This document shows positions 34,784 to 43,494 of a stretch of 64,000 nt of DNA, in pieces (position 1 is the stretch's first letter; the number at the start of each line of letters is the position of its first letter). The notes beneath the pieces are model-generated. The model worked only from the letters and a program-made list of their open reading frames with translations, was not told where the DNA came from and ran no database searches. The stretch is from Halanaerobium kushneri (GTDB taxonomy: Bacteria; Bacillota; Halanaerobiia; Halanaerobiales; Halanaerobiaceae). Both the position numbers and the translations under genes were made by a program. The stretch spans positions 186,001-250,000 of the forward strand of contig NZ_FTNC01000001.1 in the NCBI RefSeq assembly GCF_900156285.1, written 5' to 3'.

Positions 34784-34916
34784 TTAAAAAACAAAACACC
34801 TCCATAGTATTTTAAAACAAATCTAAAAACTTATTCCAAACAATCTAAACATTCTTCCTTAACTACATATTTATTTTTTAATAATTCCATTCAAATAAAT
34901 TTACACAAAAAAAATA

Positions 34917-35012
34917 CTTAATTCTGCCTGTAATTGAAAATATAATAGAAACCCGTCCAAAGCGTTAATACTATTATACATATAAACCAAATAAAAAACA
35001 AGCAGAATTAAG
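34917..35012 (-). promoter_or_regulatory. rnj promoter flanked by an 11-bp inverted repeat
   Basis: On the minus strand TTGTTT, 17 bases, TATAAT (34973-35001). CTTAATTCTGC at 34917-34927 and its exact complement at 35002-35012 frame it: one arm is just upstream of the -35 and the other is in the presumed leader. The arms could be paired operators, or, in read-through RNA from asd, a long stem followed by eight T. Confidence 0.5.
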
Positions 35013-35043
35013 CTTTTATAATTTTAAGAAAATCTTTTTAGTT

Positions 35044-36057
35044 CTAAACTAAGTTATTCTCCACTAAATATTCTGCAATCTGAACAGCATTTAAAGCCGC
35101 ACCTTTACGCAGGTTATTTGCTGTCAGCCAGAGATTGATTCCATTTTCCACCGAATTGTCTCTTCTGATTCTGCCTACTAAAACATTATCATTATTTTCA
35201 GTGTCAATCTGGAGGGGGTATTCTTCTGCTGCAGGATTATCAATTACTTCTACATTTTTAGTCTGACTGAACAATTCCTTGACCGCTTCAATTTTAAAAT
35301 CATTCTGCAGTTCAATATTTAAAGATTCTCCGTGCCCAAAAATTACAGGTATCCTAACACAGGTTGCTGTTACCGGTAAATCAGGATCGTGTAAAATTTT
35401 ATGAGTCTCATTTACCATTTTCATTTCTTCTTTTGTATAATCATTATCTAAAAAGACATCAATCTGTGGAATTGCATTAAAGGCAATCTGATGATTAAAA
35501 TTTTCTTTTTTGATTTCTTCTTTATTTAAATAGGCCTTAGTCTGCTCTATTAACTCATCAACTGCTTTTTTGCCAGCCCCGGAAACTGCCTGATAGGTAT
35601 TTATGACCAATCTTTTTAGACCAAATTTTTCGGCAAGTGGTTTTAAAAGCATTACCATCTGAATAGTCGAACAGTTTGGATTGGCAATAATCTGCTGATG
35701 TTCTCTTAAATCTTCTCCATTAACTTCCGGCACAACTAAAGGAGCATCCGGATCCATTCTAAAAGCATTACTATTATCGATAACAATCCCGCCAGCACTT
35801 TTTACCTGAGGTGCCACTTCTTTTGAGACTCCACTACCGGCAGAAAAGAGCGCGATATCTATGCTCTCAAAAGTACCTTCCCTGACAGATTCTACGGTTA
35901 ATTCTCTATCTTCAAATTGAATTTTTTTACCTTCAGAACGCTCAGAGGCAATTACCTTAAGCTGATCAATTGGAAAATCCCTCTGACTTAGAGTCTTAAG
36001 CATTTCTCTACCTACTAAACCTGTTGCTCCTACTACTGCTACATTATACTTTTTCAT
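35044..36057 (-). CDS. asd: Aspartate-semialdehyde dehydrogenase
   Basis: 337 residues. NADP motif VVGATGLVGREML (about 8-20), catalytic cysteine in ANPNCSTIQ (about 127-135), and the later HGESLNIEL and NLWLTANNLRKGAALNAVQI. It reduces aspartyl phosphate to the semialdehyde, the branch point to lysine and threonine. Together with lysC, hom and thrB elsewhere in the window it covers the threonine branch except thrC. AAAGGAG for this gene lies in the end of the DMT-transporter gene, with a 14-base coding overlap. Confidence 0.96.
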   Translation of the reverse strand: MKKYNVAVVGATGLVGREMLKTLSQRDFPIDQLKVIASERSEGKKIQFEDRELTVESVREGTFESIDIALFSAGSGVSKEVAPQVKSAGGIVIDNSNAFRMDPDAPLVVPEVNGEDLREHQQIIANPNCSTIQMVMLLKPLAEKFGLKRLVINTYQAVSGAGKKAVDELIEQTKAYLNKEEIKKENFNHQIAFNAIPQIDVFLDNDYTKEEMKMVNETHKILHDPDLPVTATCVRIPVIFGHGESLNIELQNDFKIEAVKELFSQTKNVEVIDNPAAEEYPLQIDTENNDNVLVGRIRRDNSVENGINLWLTANNLRKGAALNAVQIAEYLVENNLV

Positions 36058-36979
36058 AAATTTCTTCTCCTTTCTCTACTACGGGGCGTCCAAAGTAATT
36101 TGTCCCCCAGACACCAATTATGATTAAAACTGCTCCCACTACCTGGAATTTAAAAAACGGCTCATTTCTAAACACGACCCCGGCAATTATAGAAACCACG
36201 GTGGTCAGATTGGCAAAAACAGCTGATTCTGCTGCTGTGATTTTAGAAAGAGTGTAATTCATCATAAAAAAAGCCACTACTGACGAAAAAACACCCAGAT
36301 AAATCACAGATATTAAAACATCTTTTTCCAGCAAAAGATCAAAATAATTACTCAGTTCAAAATTCTTTCTATAAATCGCAATTATGTTAAAAATTAAAGC
36401 TCCAAAACCCATCATTACATATGTAATTTCTACCGGTCTAAACTCCAGAGAAAGCTGTCTGGATATAATATTATAAAATCCCGCTGCAATAACTGCTCCT
36501 CCCAACAAAAGTAAACCAAAGTAATTAGAAGCAATCGGAGCTGCTCCCCGATTAAAAATAATAAAAAAAGCTCCCCCAACAGATAAACCTACAAAGATAC
36601 TCTGAATAAAAGTGGGTTTTTCATTTAAAATTAGTGCCGCAAGTATTGTAACTGCTACGGGTATTAAAGCAATCATCATTCCGGCTTCAGAAGAGGTGGT
36701 ATATAACATCCCGGTAGTTTCGCAGATAAAATAAATTCCGGGCTGAAAAAAAGCTAAAAGAATTAGCTTTTTTAAGTTTTTACCCTTCAAATTGATATTT
36801 ATTATACCAGTAATTCTTAAAATACTCAAGGAAATAAAAGCAATTGCAAAACGAAAACCAAGTAAGTGGAATGGAGACATTAGCTCCAGTCCCTCCTTGG
36901 TAAATAAAAATGAAAAGCCAAATATTGAACTAAAGACCAGACCGGCAAGATGAGGAAAATATTTTCTTAATTCAGTCAT
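36044..36979 (-). CDS. EamA/DMT-superfamily transporter
   Basis: 311 residues, about ten membrane helices in two EamA repeats; GFRFAIAFISLSILR and SSEAGMMIALIPVAVTIL lie in the first, and AAESAVFANLTTVVSIIAGV near the end of the second. These exporters usually move amino acids or metabolites. Overlap with asd suggests a link to aspartate-family amino acids, but that is inference. GAGGGAG stands ahead of the ATG. Confidence 0.88.
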   Translation of the reverse strand: MTELRKYFPHLAGLVFSSIFGFSFLFTKEGLELMSPFHLLGFRFAIAFISLSILRITGIININLKGKNLKKLILLAFFQPGIYFICETTGMLYTTSSEAGMMIALIPVAVTILAALILNEKPTFIQSIFVGLSVGGAFFIIFNRGAAPIASNYFGLLLLGGAVIAAGFYNIISRQLSLEFRPVEITYVMMGFGALIFNIIAIYRKNFELSNYFDLLLEKDVLISVIYLGVFSSVVAFFMMNYTLSKITAAESAVFANLTTVVSIIAGVVFRNEPFFKFQVVGAVLIIIGVWGTNYFGRPVVEKGEEIYEKV

Positions 36980-36988
36980 TTAACTCCC

Positions 36989-38128
36989 TCAATTCTTTGG
37001 CGGCCAGGGACCATAATACTGATAGTACTGAGTCTCTACCCCACCATTGTAAAGTTTTCTTCTCTTACTGGCTTCTTTACCAAATAATTCTTCAAATTTA
37101 GAATGAGAGGTAATAATATAATAGGACCAGGTCTCTAATTTTCTGAACTTCTCTCCCATTTCCCTGTATAATTCTTCTACCTCTTCTTTTTCTCCCATTC
37201 TTTCACCATAGGGAGGGTTGGTTATTATATAACCATATTTACGATTGGTTGAAAAATCCTTAAACTTCTGTTCTTGAAAATGAATTATATCTTCTACCCC
37301 TGCCTGTTTGGCATGATAGCGGGCAATGCTGATCGCCTCCGAATCCTGATCATAACCCATAATCAGCCGCGGCTCAACATTAATCTTTTTAGCTTTTTTG
37401 GCTTCAACTCTGGCCCGGGGCCATTCGAAATCATTAAAAATCGGCCATTTTTCTGAGTTGAATTTTCTTTTCAAACCAGGAGCCTGATTTTTGGCCATCA
37501 TAGCGGCTTCAATTAAAATTGTTCCTGAACCACAGAAAGGATCGATTAGAATTCTATCCTTATCCCAGCGGCTTAAATAAACCATCCCGGCTGCAATTGT
37601 TTCCTGAATTGGAGCCTTAACTGAAAGTTCTCTGTATCCTCTCTTGTGGAGACCGGTACCGGAAGTATCAATTGTTAAGATTGCTCGATCCTTGTAAAGG
37701 GCCAGCTCAATAGGATAAAGTGGGCCATCTTCATCAAACCAATCTCTTTGATATTCTGCTTTCATTCTGTCAACTACAGCTTTCTTTGTAACTGACTGAC
37801 AGGTAGGAACACTGCTCAGCTTGGAATCAATGGACTTGGCACTAACAGGGAATTCTGCATTTTCGGGCAGCCACTGGGGCCAGTTTAGACTTCTAACTCC
37901 CTCATAGAGTTGATCAAAATCACGTGCCTTAAAATCTCCAATTTTCAACAGTACTCTTTCGGCTGTTCGCAGCCATAGATTTGCTCTGGCAATTGCCTGC
38001 AGATCTCCCTCAAAGGTAATTCTGCCATTTTTAACTTCCTTAATTTTATAACCTAAATCATTTATTTCTTTTTTGACCAGGGCTTCCATGCCAAAAGTAC
38101 TGGTCGCCATAAGTTCTATTTTATCCAA
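36989..38128 (-). CDS. THUMP-domain class I SAM-dependent rRNA methyltransferase (RlmL/YpsC family)
   Basis: 379 residues. A ferredoxin-like/THUMP N-terminus (about 1-160; TSTFGMEALVKKEI) is followed by a methylase domain with DPFCGSGTILIEAAMM and the N6/N2 methylase motif IITNPPYGER. The pattern matches Bacillus YpsC and the N-terminal half of E. coli RlmKL, which makes m2G2445 in 23S rRNA; the exact target is inferred. TTG start with AAGGAGAG ahead. Nine bases before the DMT gene, so co-transcribed with it and asd. Confidence 0.9.
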   Translation of the reverse strand: MDKIELMATSTFGMEALVKKEINDLGYKIKEVKNGRITFEGDLQAIARANLWLRTAERVLLKIGDFKARDFDQLYEGVRSLNWPQWLPENAEFPVSAKSIDSKLSSVPTCQSVTKKAVVDRMKAEYQRDWFDEDGPLYPIELALYKDRAILTIDTSGTGLHKRGYRELSVKAPIQETIAAGMVYLSRWDKDRILIDPFCGSGTILIEAAMMAKNQAPGLKRKFNSEKWPIFNDFEWPRARVEAKKAKKINVEPRLIMGYDQDSEAISIARYHAKQAGVEDIIHFQEQKFKDFSTNRKYGYIITNPPYGERMGEKEEVEELYREMGEKFRKLETWSYYIITSHSKFEELFGKEASKRRKLYNGGVETQYYQYYGPWPPKN

Positions 38129-38216
38129 ATAAATTCTCTCCTTTTTAAAGATATATTTGTTCTTATTTTAATCTTTGCTGCTTTTAAAAATAATTTCGAT
38201 ATTGCTATAATTTTTA

Positions 38217-38813
38217 TTATTTTAAATTTATTCCAGCAGCCTTTAATTCTGCTTTTAATTTCTCAACTTTATCCGGATTTACCGCTCTAGTACCGGCCAG
38301 AATAATATTTGTTTTGAAACCATTTTTAATACTATCCTGAGCAGTATATTTAACGCAATAGTCAAATGCTAAACCTACAATATCAACTTCGTCAACTGCA
38401 AGTGACTTTAAGAGCCCGGCCAGCCCCAGATCTGAACCATCATTATCCTGAAAAGCCGAATAACTATCTACCTCTCTATCTTTTCCCTTGCGCATTATAT
38501 AGTCAAATTGAACAGTTTTAATCTCAGAATTAAATCTTGCTCCTTCTGACTGCTGAATACAGTGATCAGGCCATAAAACAGGGCCCAGCCCCTGATCATC
38601 ACTATAAGGGGTAAATGGCTCCTGATTATGATTCGAAGCAAAACTAAGATGAGAAGCAGGATGCCAGTCTTGAGAGGCAACTATTAGTTTGTATTTGTCG
38701 GATTCTAAAAGTTCATTGACTTTAGCATTGATTTCTGAAGCCTGGGGAACAGCCAGAGCCCCATTTTCATAAAAATCGTTCTGAAGATCAATAGCCAGTA
38801 AAGCTTTAGCCAA
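38217..38813 (-). CDS. pncA: Nicotinamidase / isochorismatase-family hydrolase
   Basis: 198 residues with catalytic Asp in LLAIDLQNDF, metal ligands in SQDWHPASHLSF, LWPDHCIQ, lysine in RKGKDREVDSYSAF and nucleophile cysteine in LAFDYCVKYTA. This set matches PncA, which converts nicotinamide to nicotinate for NAD salvage; note CinA in the window feeds the same salvage network. TTG 38813 lies five bases after GAGGTGA; the GTG inside that site is the alternative start. Confidence 0.88.
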   Translation of the reverse strand: MAKALLAIDLQNDFYENGALAVPQASEINAKVNELLESDKYKLIVASQDWHPASHLSFASNHNQEPFTPYSDDQGLGPVLWPDHCIQQSEGARFNSEIKTVQFDYIMRKGKDREVDSYSAFQDNDGSDLGLAGLLKSLAVDEVDIVGLAFDYCVKYTAQDSIKNGFKTNIILAGTRAVNPDKVEKLKAELKAAGINLK

Positions 38814-38873
38814 TTTAATCACCTCTTTTTCTATTCCAGCTTAAAATTTAACCTTTTTCATTTATTAAAATAA

Positions 38874-39155
38874 TTAAAACCGTATTTCAAATTCATTAAA
38901 ATCGTCAGCTTTTTCTGTTTTAACTTCAAAGTTATCAACACGAGCAAATGAAGGTCCCTCTTTTAATTTATTAATCATTTTCTCTACTTTATTCTTTTTG
39001 CCTTTAATTTTAACTTCTACTCTGCCATCTCTAAGGTTTTTTACCCATCCCTTTATGTCCAAAACAGCTGCCTGTTTACGAGTAAAGGCTCTAAATCCGA
39101 CTCCCTGAACTCTACCTGAAATAAATATGTGCTTTTGAATTTCTTCTGCAGCCAT
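38874..39155 (-). CDS. acyP: Acylphosphatase
   Basis: 93 residues with SGRVQGVGFRAFTRKQA (catalytic arginine) and GWVKNLRDGRVEV (catalytic asparagine), the two family signatures. It hydrolyses acyl phosphates. The ATG at 39155 follows GGAGGTG by six bases; the ATG at 39170 is inside that region and gives five extra residues. It has its own near-consensus promoter. Confidence 0.93.
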   Translation of the reverse strand: MAAEEIQKHIFISGRVQGVGFRAFTRKQAAVLDIKGWVKNLRDGRVEVKIKGKKNKVEKMINKLKEGPSFARVDNFEVKTEKADDFNEFEIRF

Positions 39156-39178
39156 CTTATCCACCTCCATTTGTTTAT

Positions 39179-39207
39179 ATTATACATAGTATTATAATAT
39201 CTGGCAA
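39179..39207 (-). promoter_or_regulatory. Sigma-A promoter for acyP
   Basis: On the minus strand TTGCCA, 17 bases, TATAAT, with a very short leader to the GGAGGTG site. Confidence 0.75.
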
Positions 39208-39218
39208 ATTTCTTTGAT

Positions 39219-39256
39219 AAAAAAAGGGTCATCTCCAGATTACAGAAATGACCCTT
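39219..39256 (-). terminator. Rho-independent terminator after the glutaredoxin-TrxR gene
   Basis: On the minus strand AAGGGTCAT / ATGACCCTT stem with a 15-base loop and a run of seven T. Confidence 0.82.
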
Positions 39257-39293
39257 AATAGTCAGTTTAATTATTTAATTGATCTTTAATAAT

Positions 39294-40481
39294 TTAATTT
39301 AAATAATGATTAATTCTCAGGGCCGCTTTAGCACCTTCCGCAGCTGAAATAATAATCTGCTTATCAATAATATCTGTTACATCACCTGCAGCCCAGATAC
39401 CTTCAACACCTGTTTCGTTTCTCTCGTTAATAATAATTTCTTTTTGCTTATTTGTTTCTAAAAGGTCACTAACAAAAGCGCTATTGGCAACCAGTCCAAT
39501 TTCTATAAATAAACCATTGATATCCAGTTCTTCTGTTGAATCATCACTAACATTTTTAATTATCACTGTTTCCAGTTTATTATCACCAATAATTTGATCT
39601 ACTGTTGTTGAAGTATGAACAGTTATATCCTGATTATTATTTACTCTTTCCTGCAGGTATTCATCTCCCATTAGTTTATCCTGCAGCTCAATCAGATCAA
39701 CTTTGCAACCAATTTTAGCCAGATCTAAAGCGGCCTCCAAGCCTGAGTTTCCTCCACCTACTACAGCAACCGGTTGGCCTTTATAAAGAAAAGCATCACA
39801 GCTGGCACAGTAATGAACCCCTTTACCTGTTAATACATATTCCTGTTTCATACCCAGGTGTCTTTTTTGAGCACCGGTTGCAACTAATACAGCTTTAGTT
39901 GAATATTCTTTTCCATTATCTGTTTTAATAACTTCCCCCTGTTTTCCAGCCACAACTTCTACGGCTTCTTCTCCAATTACAGTCTCTACTTCGTATTTAG
40001 CAATATGGTCCCAAAAATCATAGATCACCTCTGCACCTGTAGTTTCTGCTTTCCCTAAATAATTATCAATTTCATTAGTAGTAATTACCTGTCCTCCTAT
40101 ATCCTTAGTCAATAAGAGGAGATCGATACCTTTACGCGCTGCATAAAGAGCTGCATTTAAAGCAGCTGGCCCGGCTCCCAGAATTATAAGTTCCCATTCT
40201 TTGGTTGAAAGGTCTTTTGATTCTCTACCGATCAATTGATTAAATTCACCTTTGTTTTCTAACTCAATTAGATCATCATAGCCCCCAAGACTCTGATCAT
40301 TAATTATTATCTGAGGTACAGTTTTTCCTCCAGTTCGCTTCTGCATTACTTCATAATTATCCTTTTCATTAATATCAATTTCAGTGAAACTAAGGCCCTT
40401 ACTTTTTAAAAAAGCTTTTGCCTTTTTACAGTATGGACACCAATTTTTAGAATAAACTTCAATTTTTAACTCATTTGACAT
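39294..40481 (-). CDS. Glutaredoxin-thioredoxin reductase fusion
   Basis: 395 residues. Residues 1-85 are a glutaredoxin with CPYC (Cys15-Cys18), the TVPQIIIN cis-Pro loop and GGYDDL. From about 95 follows a thioredoxin-reductase-like flavoprotein: FAD motif LGAGPAALNAALYAA, redox pair CASC (Cys225-Cys228; CATC is usual), NAD(P) motif VGGGNSGLEAA and WAAGDVTD. The reductase part probably reduces its own glutaredoxin arm, which then serves other proteins. GGGGGAA stands ahead of the ATG. It diverges from the ylbF-like gene and is followed by a terminator. Confidence 0.9.
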   Translation of the reverse strand: MSNELKIEVYSKNWCPYCKKAKAFLKSKGLSFTEIDINEKDNYEVMQKRTGGKTVPQIIINDQSLGGYDDLIELENKGEFNQLIGRESKDLSTKEWELIILGAGPAALNAALYAARKGIDLLLLTKDIGGQVITTNEIDNYLGKAETTGAEVIYDFWDHIAKYEVETVIGEEAVEVVAGKQGEVIKTDNGKEYSTKAVLVATGAQKRHLGMKQEYVLTGKGVHYCASCDAFLYKGQPVAVVGGGNSGLEAALDLAKIGCKVDLIELQDKLMGDEYLQERVNNNQDITVHTSTTVDQIIGDNKLETVIIKNVSDDSTEELDINGLFIEIGLVANSAFVSDLLETNKQKEIIINERNETGVEGIWAAGDVTDIIDKQIIISAAEGAKAALRINHYLN

Positions 40482-40509
40482 AATTAATTCCCCCTAATGC
40501 TATTCTTAT

Positions 40510-40538
40510 TTGACATAAGTTGTAGTGGATGTTAACAT
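40510..40538 (+). promoter_or_regulatory. Sigma-A promoter for the ylbF-like gene
   Basis: TTGACA, 17 bases, TAACAT on the plus strand, 57 bases ahead of the start codon. Confidence 0.7.
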
Positions 40539-40594
40539 AAATATGGTTGTTAGAAAACGAAAAAATTTAAATATTTAATTTGAGGTGAATATTA

Positions 40595-40942
40595 ATGGCA
40601 ACAGTAATGGAACATGCGGAAGATCTTGCAGAAGCAATTGTTGACTCACAGGAATTTCAGGAATTAAAAGAAAAAGAAGAAATCATGGTAGAAGATGAAG
40701 ACGCAAAATCAATGCTTGATAACTTAAATGCTAAATATCAGCAGGTACAAATGATGCAGCAGAATGGTAAGCAGGTTAGTGATGAACAAAAGCAGGAATT
40801 ACAGATGATGGAACAAAAGATGAAGCAAAATGATAAAATCTCTGAATTCTATGAAGCACAGAACCATTTTAATCAGTTAATGAACTCTGTTAATCAGGTA
40901 ATAACTCAAAAACTTCAGGGTAACGAAGAAGACGCTGAGTAA
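40595..40942 (+). CDS. YlbF/YmcA-family regulator
   Basis: 115 residues, all helical, rich in Gln, Glu and Met, with AEDLAEAIVDSQEFQEL and EFYEAQNHFNQLMNSVNQVI. This is the YlbF/YmcA (Com_YlbF) family, whose Bacillus members form the Y-complex that steers RNase Y; rny itself lies in this window. Which member it equals cannot be said. GAGGTGA stands ahead of the ATG. Single-gene plus-strand unit with its own promoter and terminator. Confidence 0.85.
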   Translation: MATVMEHAEDLAEAIVDSQEFQELKEKEEIMVEDEDAKSMLDNLNAKYQQVQMMQQNGKQVSDEQKQELQMMEQKMKQNDKISEFYEAQNHFNQLMNSVNQVITQKLQGNEEDAE

Positions 40943-40982
40943 TTTACTATATCAAAGATTCACAATTTAATTTTCAAATTAG

Positions 40983-41013
40983 AACCGCAGTCACTTGGCT
41001 GCGGTTATTTTTT
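40983..41013. terminator. Rho-independent terminator after the ylbF-like gene
   Basis: Eight-pair stem AACCGCAG / CTGCGGTT with an eight-base loop followed by ATTTTTT; it also lies against the stop of the convergent flavoprotein gene. Confidence 0.85.
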
Positions 41014-41015
41014 AT

Positions 41016-42236
41016 CTAACTCAAATTATTTCCTGCTTTATAGGCTGTTGAAAAGGCTATTTGTAGATTATAACCCCCGGTCATTGCGGCAAGATCTATT
41101 ACCTCTCCTGCAAAATATAAATTTTTAATCAACCTGGATTCCATTGTTCCCGGATCAATTTCTTCGGTACTGATTCCACCTCTCGTAACTATTGCCCTTT
41201 TGAATCCTTTTTTTGCTTTAATATTTAATTTTAGATTCTTTAACAAGTGTATCAGCTCTTCCCTTTCCGCTGCAGTAATCTGGTTTACTGTTTTTTTATA
41301 TTCAATAGAAGAACGACCTAAGATTACAGGAATTAGCTTCTGCGGCAGAAGATCGCCCAGACTATTACCAAAAAACTTGTTAGAATATCTGTCAAAATCT
41401 CTTAAAAGTCTCTGATCCAATTTTTGATAATCAAGTGCTGGTTTTAAATCAATTTCCAGCTGATAATTTTCGGAATCATCGTCAATATACATTGAAGCAG
41501 AAATTATAGTTGGTCCATCTAAATAATTACTTCTAATTTCTACATCTCCAAATTGACTGAAAATTTCTTTTCCATCTTTCAATAATTTAAGATTTACGTA
41601 TTTTAATTTTAAACCTTCTGCCTCATATATCCAGTCTTCTCTGGTTGTTAAACCACATAGCCCGGGTCTGGGAGTGATAATTTGATGCCCTGCGGTTCTG
41701 GCCAGTTGAAATCCACTACCATCAGAACCTGTCTGTGGATAAGAACTGCCTCCGGCCGCCAGAACTACTTTTTCAGCTTTAAGCTGGCCCTGATATTTTA
41801 ATTTTACTCCCTGAGCTTTTTGATCATTAATAATTATTTCTTCAACCTGATCCTGTATTATCCCAACATTTGCTTTAAATAATTCTTTCTGTAAAACTTT
41901 TAGTACATCCTGTGAGCGATTGGATTCCGGGAAAACTCTGTCCCCTCTTTCTATTTTGAGCGGCAGACCCAGTCCTTCAAAAAAATAATAAAGTCTGTAA
42001 GCGTCAAATTCGGCCAGAGAGCTGTACATAAACTGAGGATTATCTATAATATTTTTTATATGCTGATTTAAATCCGAATAGTTTGTCAGGTTACAGCGTC
42101 CTTTACCCGTAATCAATAATTTTTTGCCAAGATTTTTATTCTTTTCGATTAAAGTAACTTTATTCTTATTACTGGCAGCCTGCAGAGCAGCCATCATCCC
42201 TGCTGGACCACCTCCAATTATTATTACATCTGTCAA
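41016..42236 (-). CDS. HI0933-family flavoprotein (BaiN/YhiN-like NAD(P)/FAD-dependent oxidoreductase)
   Basis: 406 residues. FAD-binding start IIIGGGPAGMMAALQAA, then TGKGRCNLTN, VLAAGGSSYPQTGSDGSG, KRAIVTRGGISTEEIDP and LYFAGEVIDLAAMTGGYNLQ, which define the HI0933-like group. Physiological substrate unknown for most members; some reduce bile-acid or other carbon double bonds. TTG start with AAAGGAAG ahead. It starts the block of amino-acid and peptide genes read leftward but its link to them is unclear. Confidence 0.88.
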   Translation of the reverse strand: MTDVIIIGGGPAGMMAALQAASNKNKVTLIEKNKNLGKKLLITGKGRCNLTNYSDLNQHIKNIIDNPQFMYSSLAEFDAYRLYYFFEGLGLPLKIERGDRVFPESNRSQDVLKVLQKELFKANVGIIQDQVEEIIINDQKAQGVKLKYQGQLKAEKVVLAAGGSSYPQTGSDGSGFQLARTAGHQIITPRPGLCGLTTREDWIYEAEGLKLKYVNLKLLKDGKEIFSQFGDVEIRSNYLDGPTIISASMYIDDDSENYQLEIDLKPALDYQKLDQRLLRDFDRYSNKFFGNSLGDLLPQKLIPVILGRSSIEYKKTVNQITAAEREELIHLLKNLKLNIKAKKGFKRAIVTRGGISTEEIDPGTMESRLIKNLYFAGEVIDLAAMTGGYNLQIAFSTAYKAGNNLS

Positions 42237-42264
42237 ATAAAAACTTCCTTTCTTTTATTTCATT

Positions 42265-43479
42265 TTATAAATAAGATTCTACAGCAGCTTTGATTCTCTC
42301 TAACCCATCTTTAAGTCTCTGACGGGGACAGGCAAGATTCAGCCGCATATGCATTGAGCCCGCATCTCCAAACCAACGCCCCGGATTAAGACCAACCTCT
42401 GCTTTTTTGTTCATAAATTCAATTAATTTTTCATCAGTTTTAAAACCAAGCCCACTGCAGTCCAACCAGACTAAATAAGTTCCTTCGGAGGCAACTGCTT
42501 TTATCTCTGGTAAATCATTTTTAAGAAATTCATTTAAAAAATTATAGTTTGCTGCTAAATACTTCATCTGTGCCTCTAACCAATCTTCTCCTTCATTATA
42601 GGCTGCCCTTAGTGCAAGCAGACCAAAAGGGCTATTTCCAGTTCCAAAGCCATCTTTTGCTTTTTGATATTGCCTGCGTATTTTTTCTGATTCAATAATT
42701 GTATAGGAAGTATGTAAACCTGCAATATTAAAAGTCTTACTGGCAGCCATAAAACTTACTACCTTTTGTCGATAATCATTAAATTCTTCCTGCTTCAAAA
42801 GTAATTTAAGTACTGGCGTATGCTGATATTCTGGATAGATGAGGTCAGAATGGATTTCATCACTTAAAAGATAGATGCCCTTATTTTTAAGCAGACGAAG
42901 AAGCTCCACCAACTCCTCCTGCTGCCAGACCCGACCAACAGGATTATGGGGGCTGCAGAGAATCATTGCTCTTACTTTCTGACCCTTATCCTCTGCTCTT
43001 TCTATATCTCTTTTTAAACTATTTAAATCCATTCGATAGTGATTATCTTCTTTTAATAATTGATTTTTAATAAGATGACAGTTATTATTTTTAACTGCGC
43101 CAAAAAAGGGTCGATAAACAGGGGGTTGAATAATTACAGCATCATTCTCTCTAGTAATCGCCTTCAGAGTAAAATTTATTGCTGGAACAACACCTGTATC
43201 AAACAATAACCAATCTCTCTCAATTTCAAGGTCAAATCTCCTCTTAAGCCAGTTCTCTACTGCCTCATAAATACTTTGATCAGCAAAACTATAGCCAAAA
43301 ATTCCGGCTTCCGCCCTCTTTTGGAGAGCTTTTTTAACTGAAGGAGCTGTCTGCCAGTCAGAATCAGCAACCCACATCGGTAAAATATTTTCGTTGCCAA
43401 AAATATCGCTTTTTTTATCCCATTTAGCCGACATTGTATTTTCTCTATCTTCTAATTTTGAAAAACTAAAGTTTGTCAC
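42265..43479 (-). CDS. MalY/PatB-type PLP-dependent cystathionine beta-lyase / aminotransferase
   Basis: 404 residues, fold-type I PLP enzyme. PMWVADSDW near the start and PGRWFGDAGSMHMRLN near the end mark the MalY/PatB subgroup; CSPHNPVGRVW and the Schiff-base lysine in AASKTFNIAGL are present. It cleaves cystathionine or cysteine to thiol, pyruvate and ammonia (family knowledge). GTG start with TAGGAGGAA ahead. It lies 15 bases after the M18 peptidase gene. Confidence 0.9.
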   Translation of the reverse strand: MTNFSFSKLEDRENTMSAKWDKKSDIFGNENILPMWVADSDWQTAPSVKKALQKRAEAGIFGYSFADQSIYEAVENWLKRRFDLEIERDWLLFDTGVVPAINFTLKAITRENDAVIIQPPVYRPFFGAVKNNNCHLIKNQLLKEDNHYRMDLNSLKRDIERAEDKGQKVRAMILCSPHNPVGRVWQQEELVELLRLLKNKGIYLLSDEIHSDLIYPEYQHTPVLKLLLKQEEFNDYRQKVVSFMAASKTFNIAGLHTSYTIIESEKIRRQYQKAKDGFGTGNSPFGLLALRAAYNEGEDWLEAQMKYLAANYNFLNEFLKNDLPEIKAVASEGTYLVWLDCSGLGFKTDEKLIEFMNKKAEVGLNPGRWFGDAGSMHMRLNLACPRQRLKDGLERIKAAVESYL

Positions 43480-43494
43480 AGTGATTCCTCCTAG

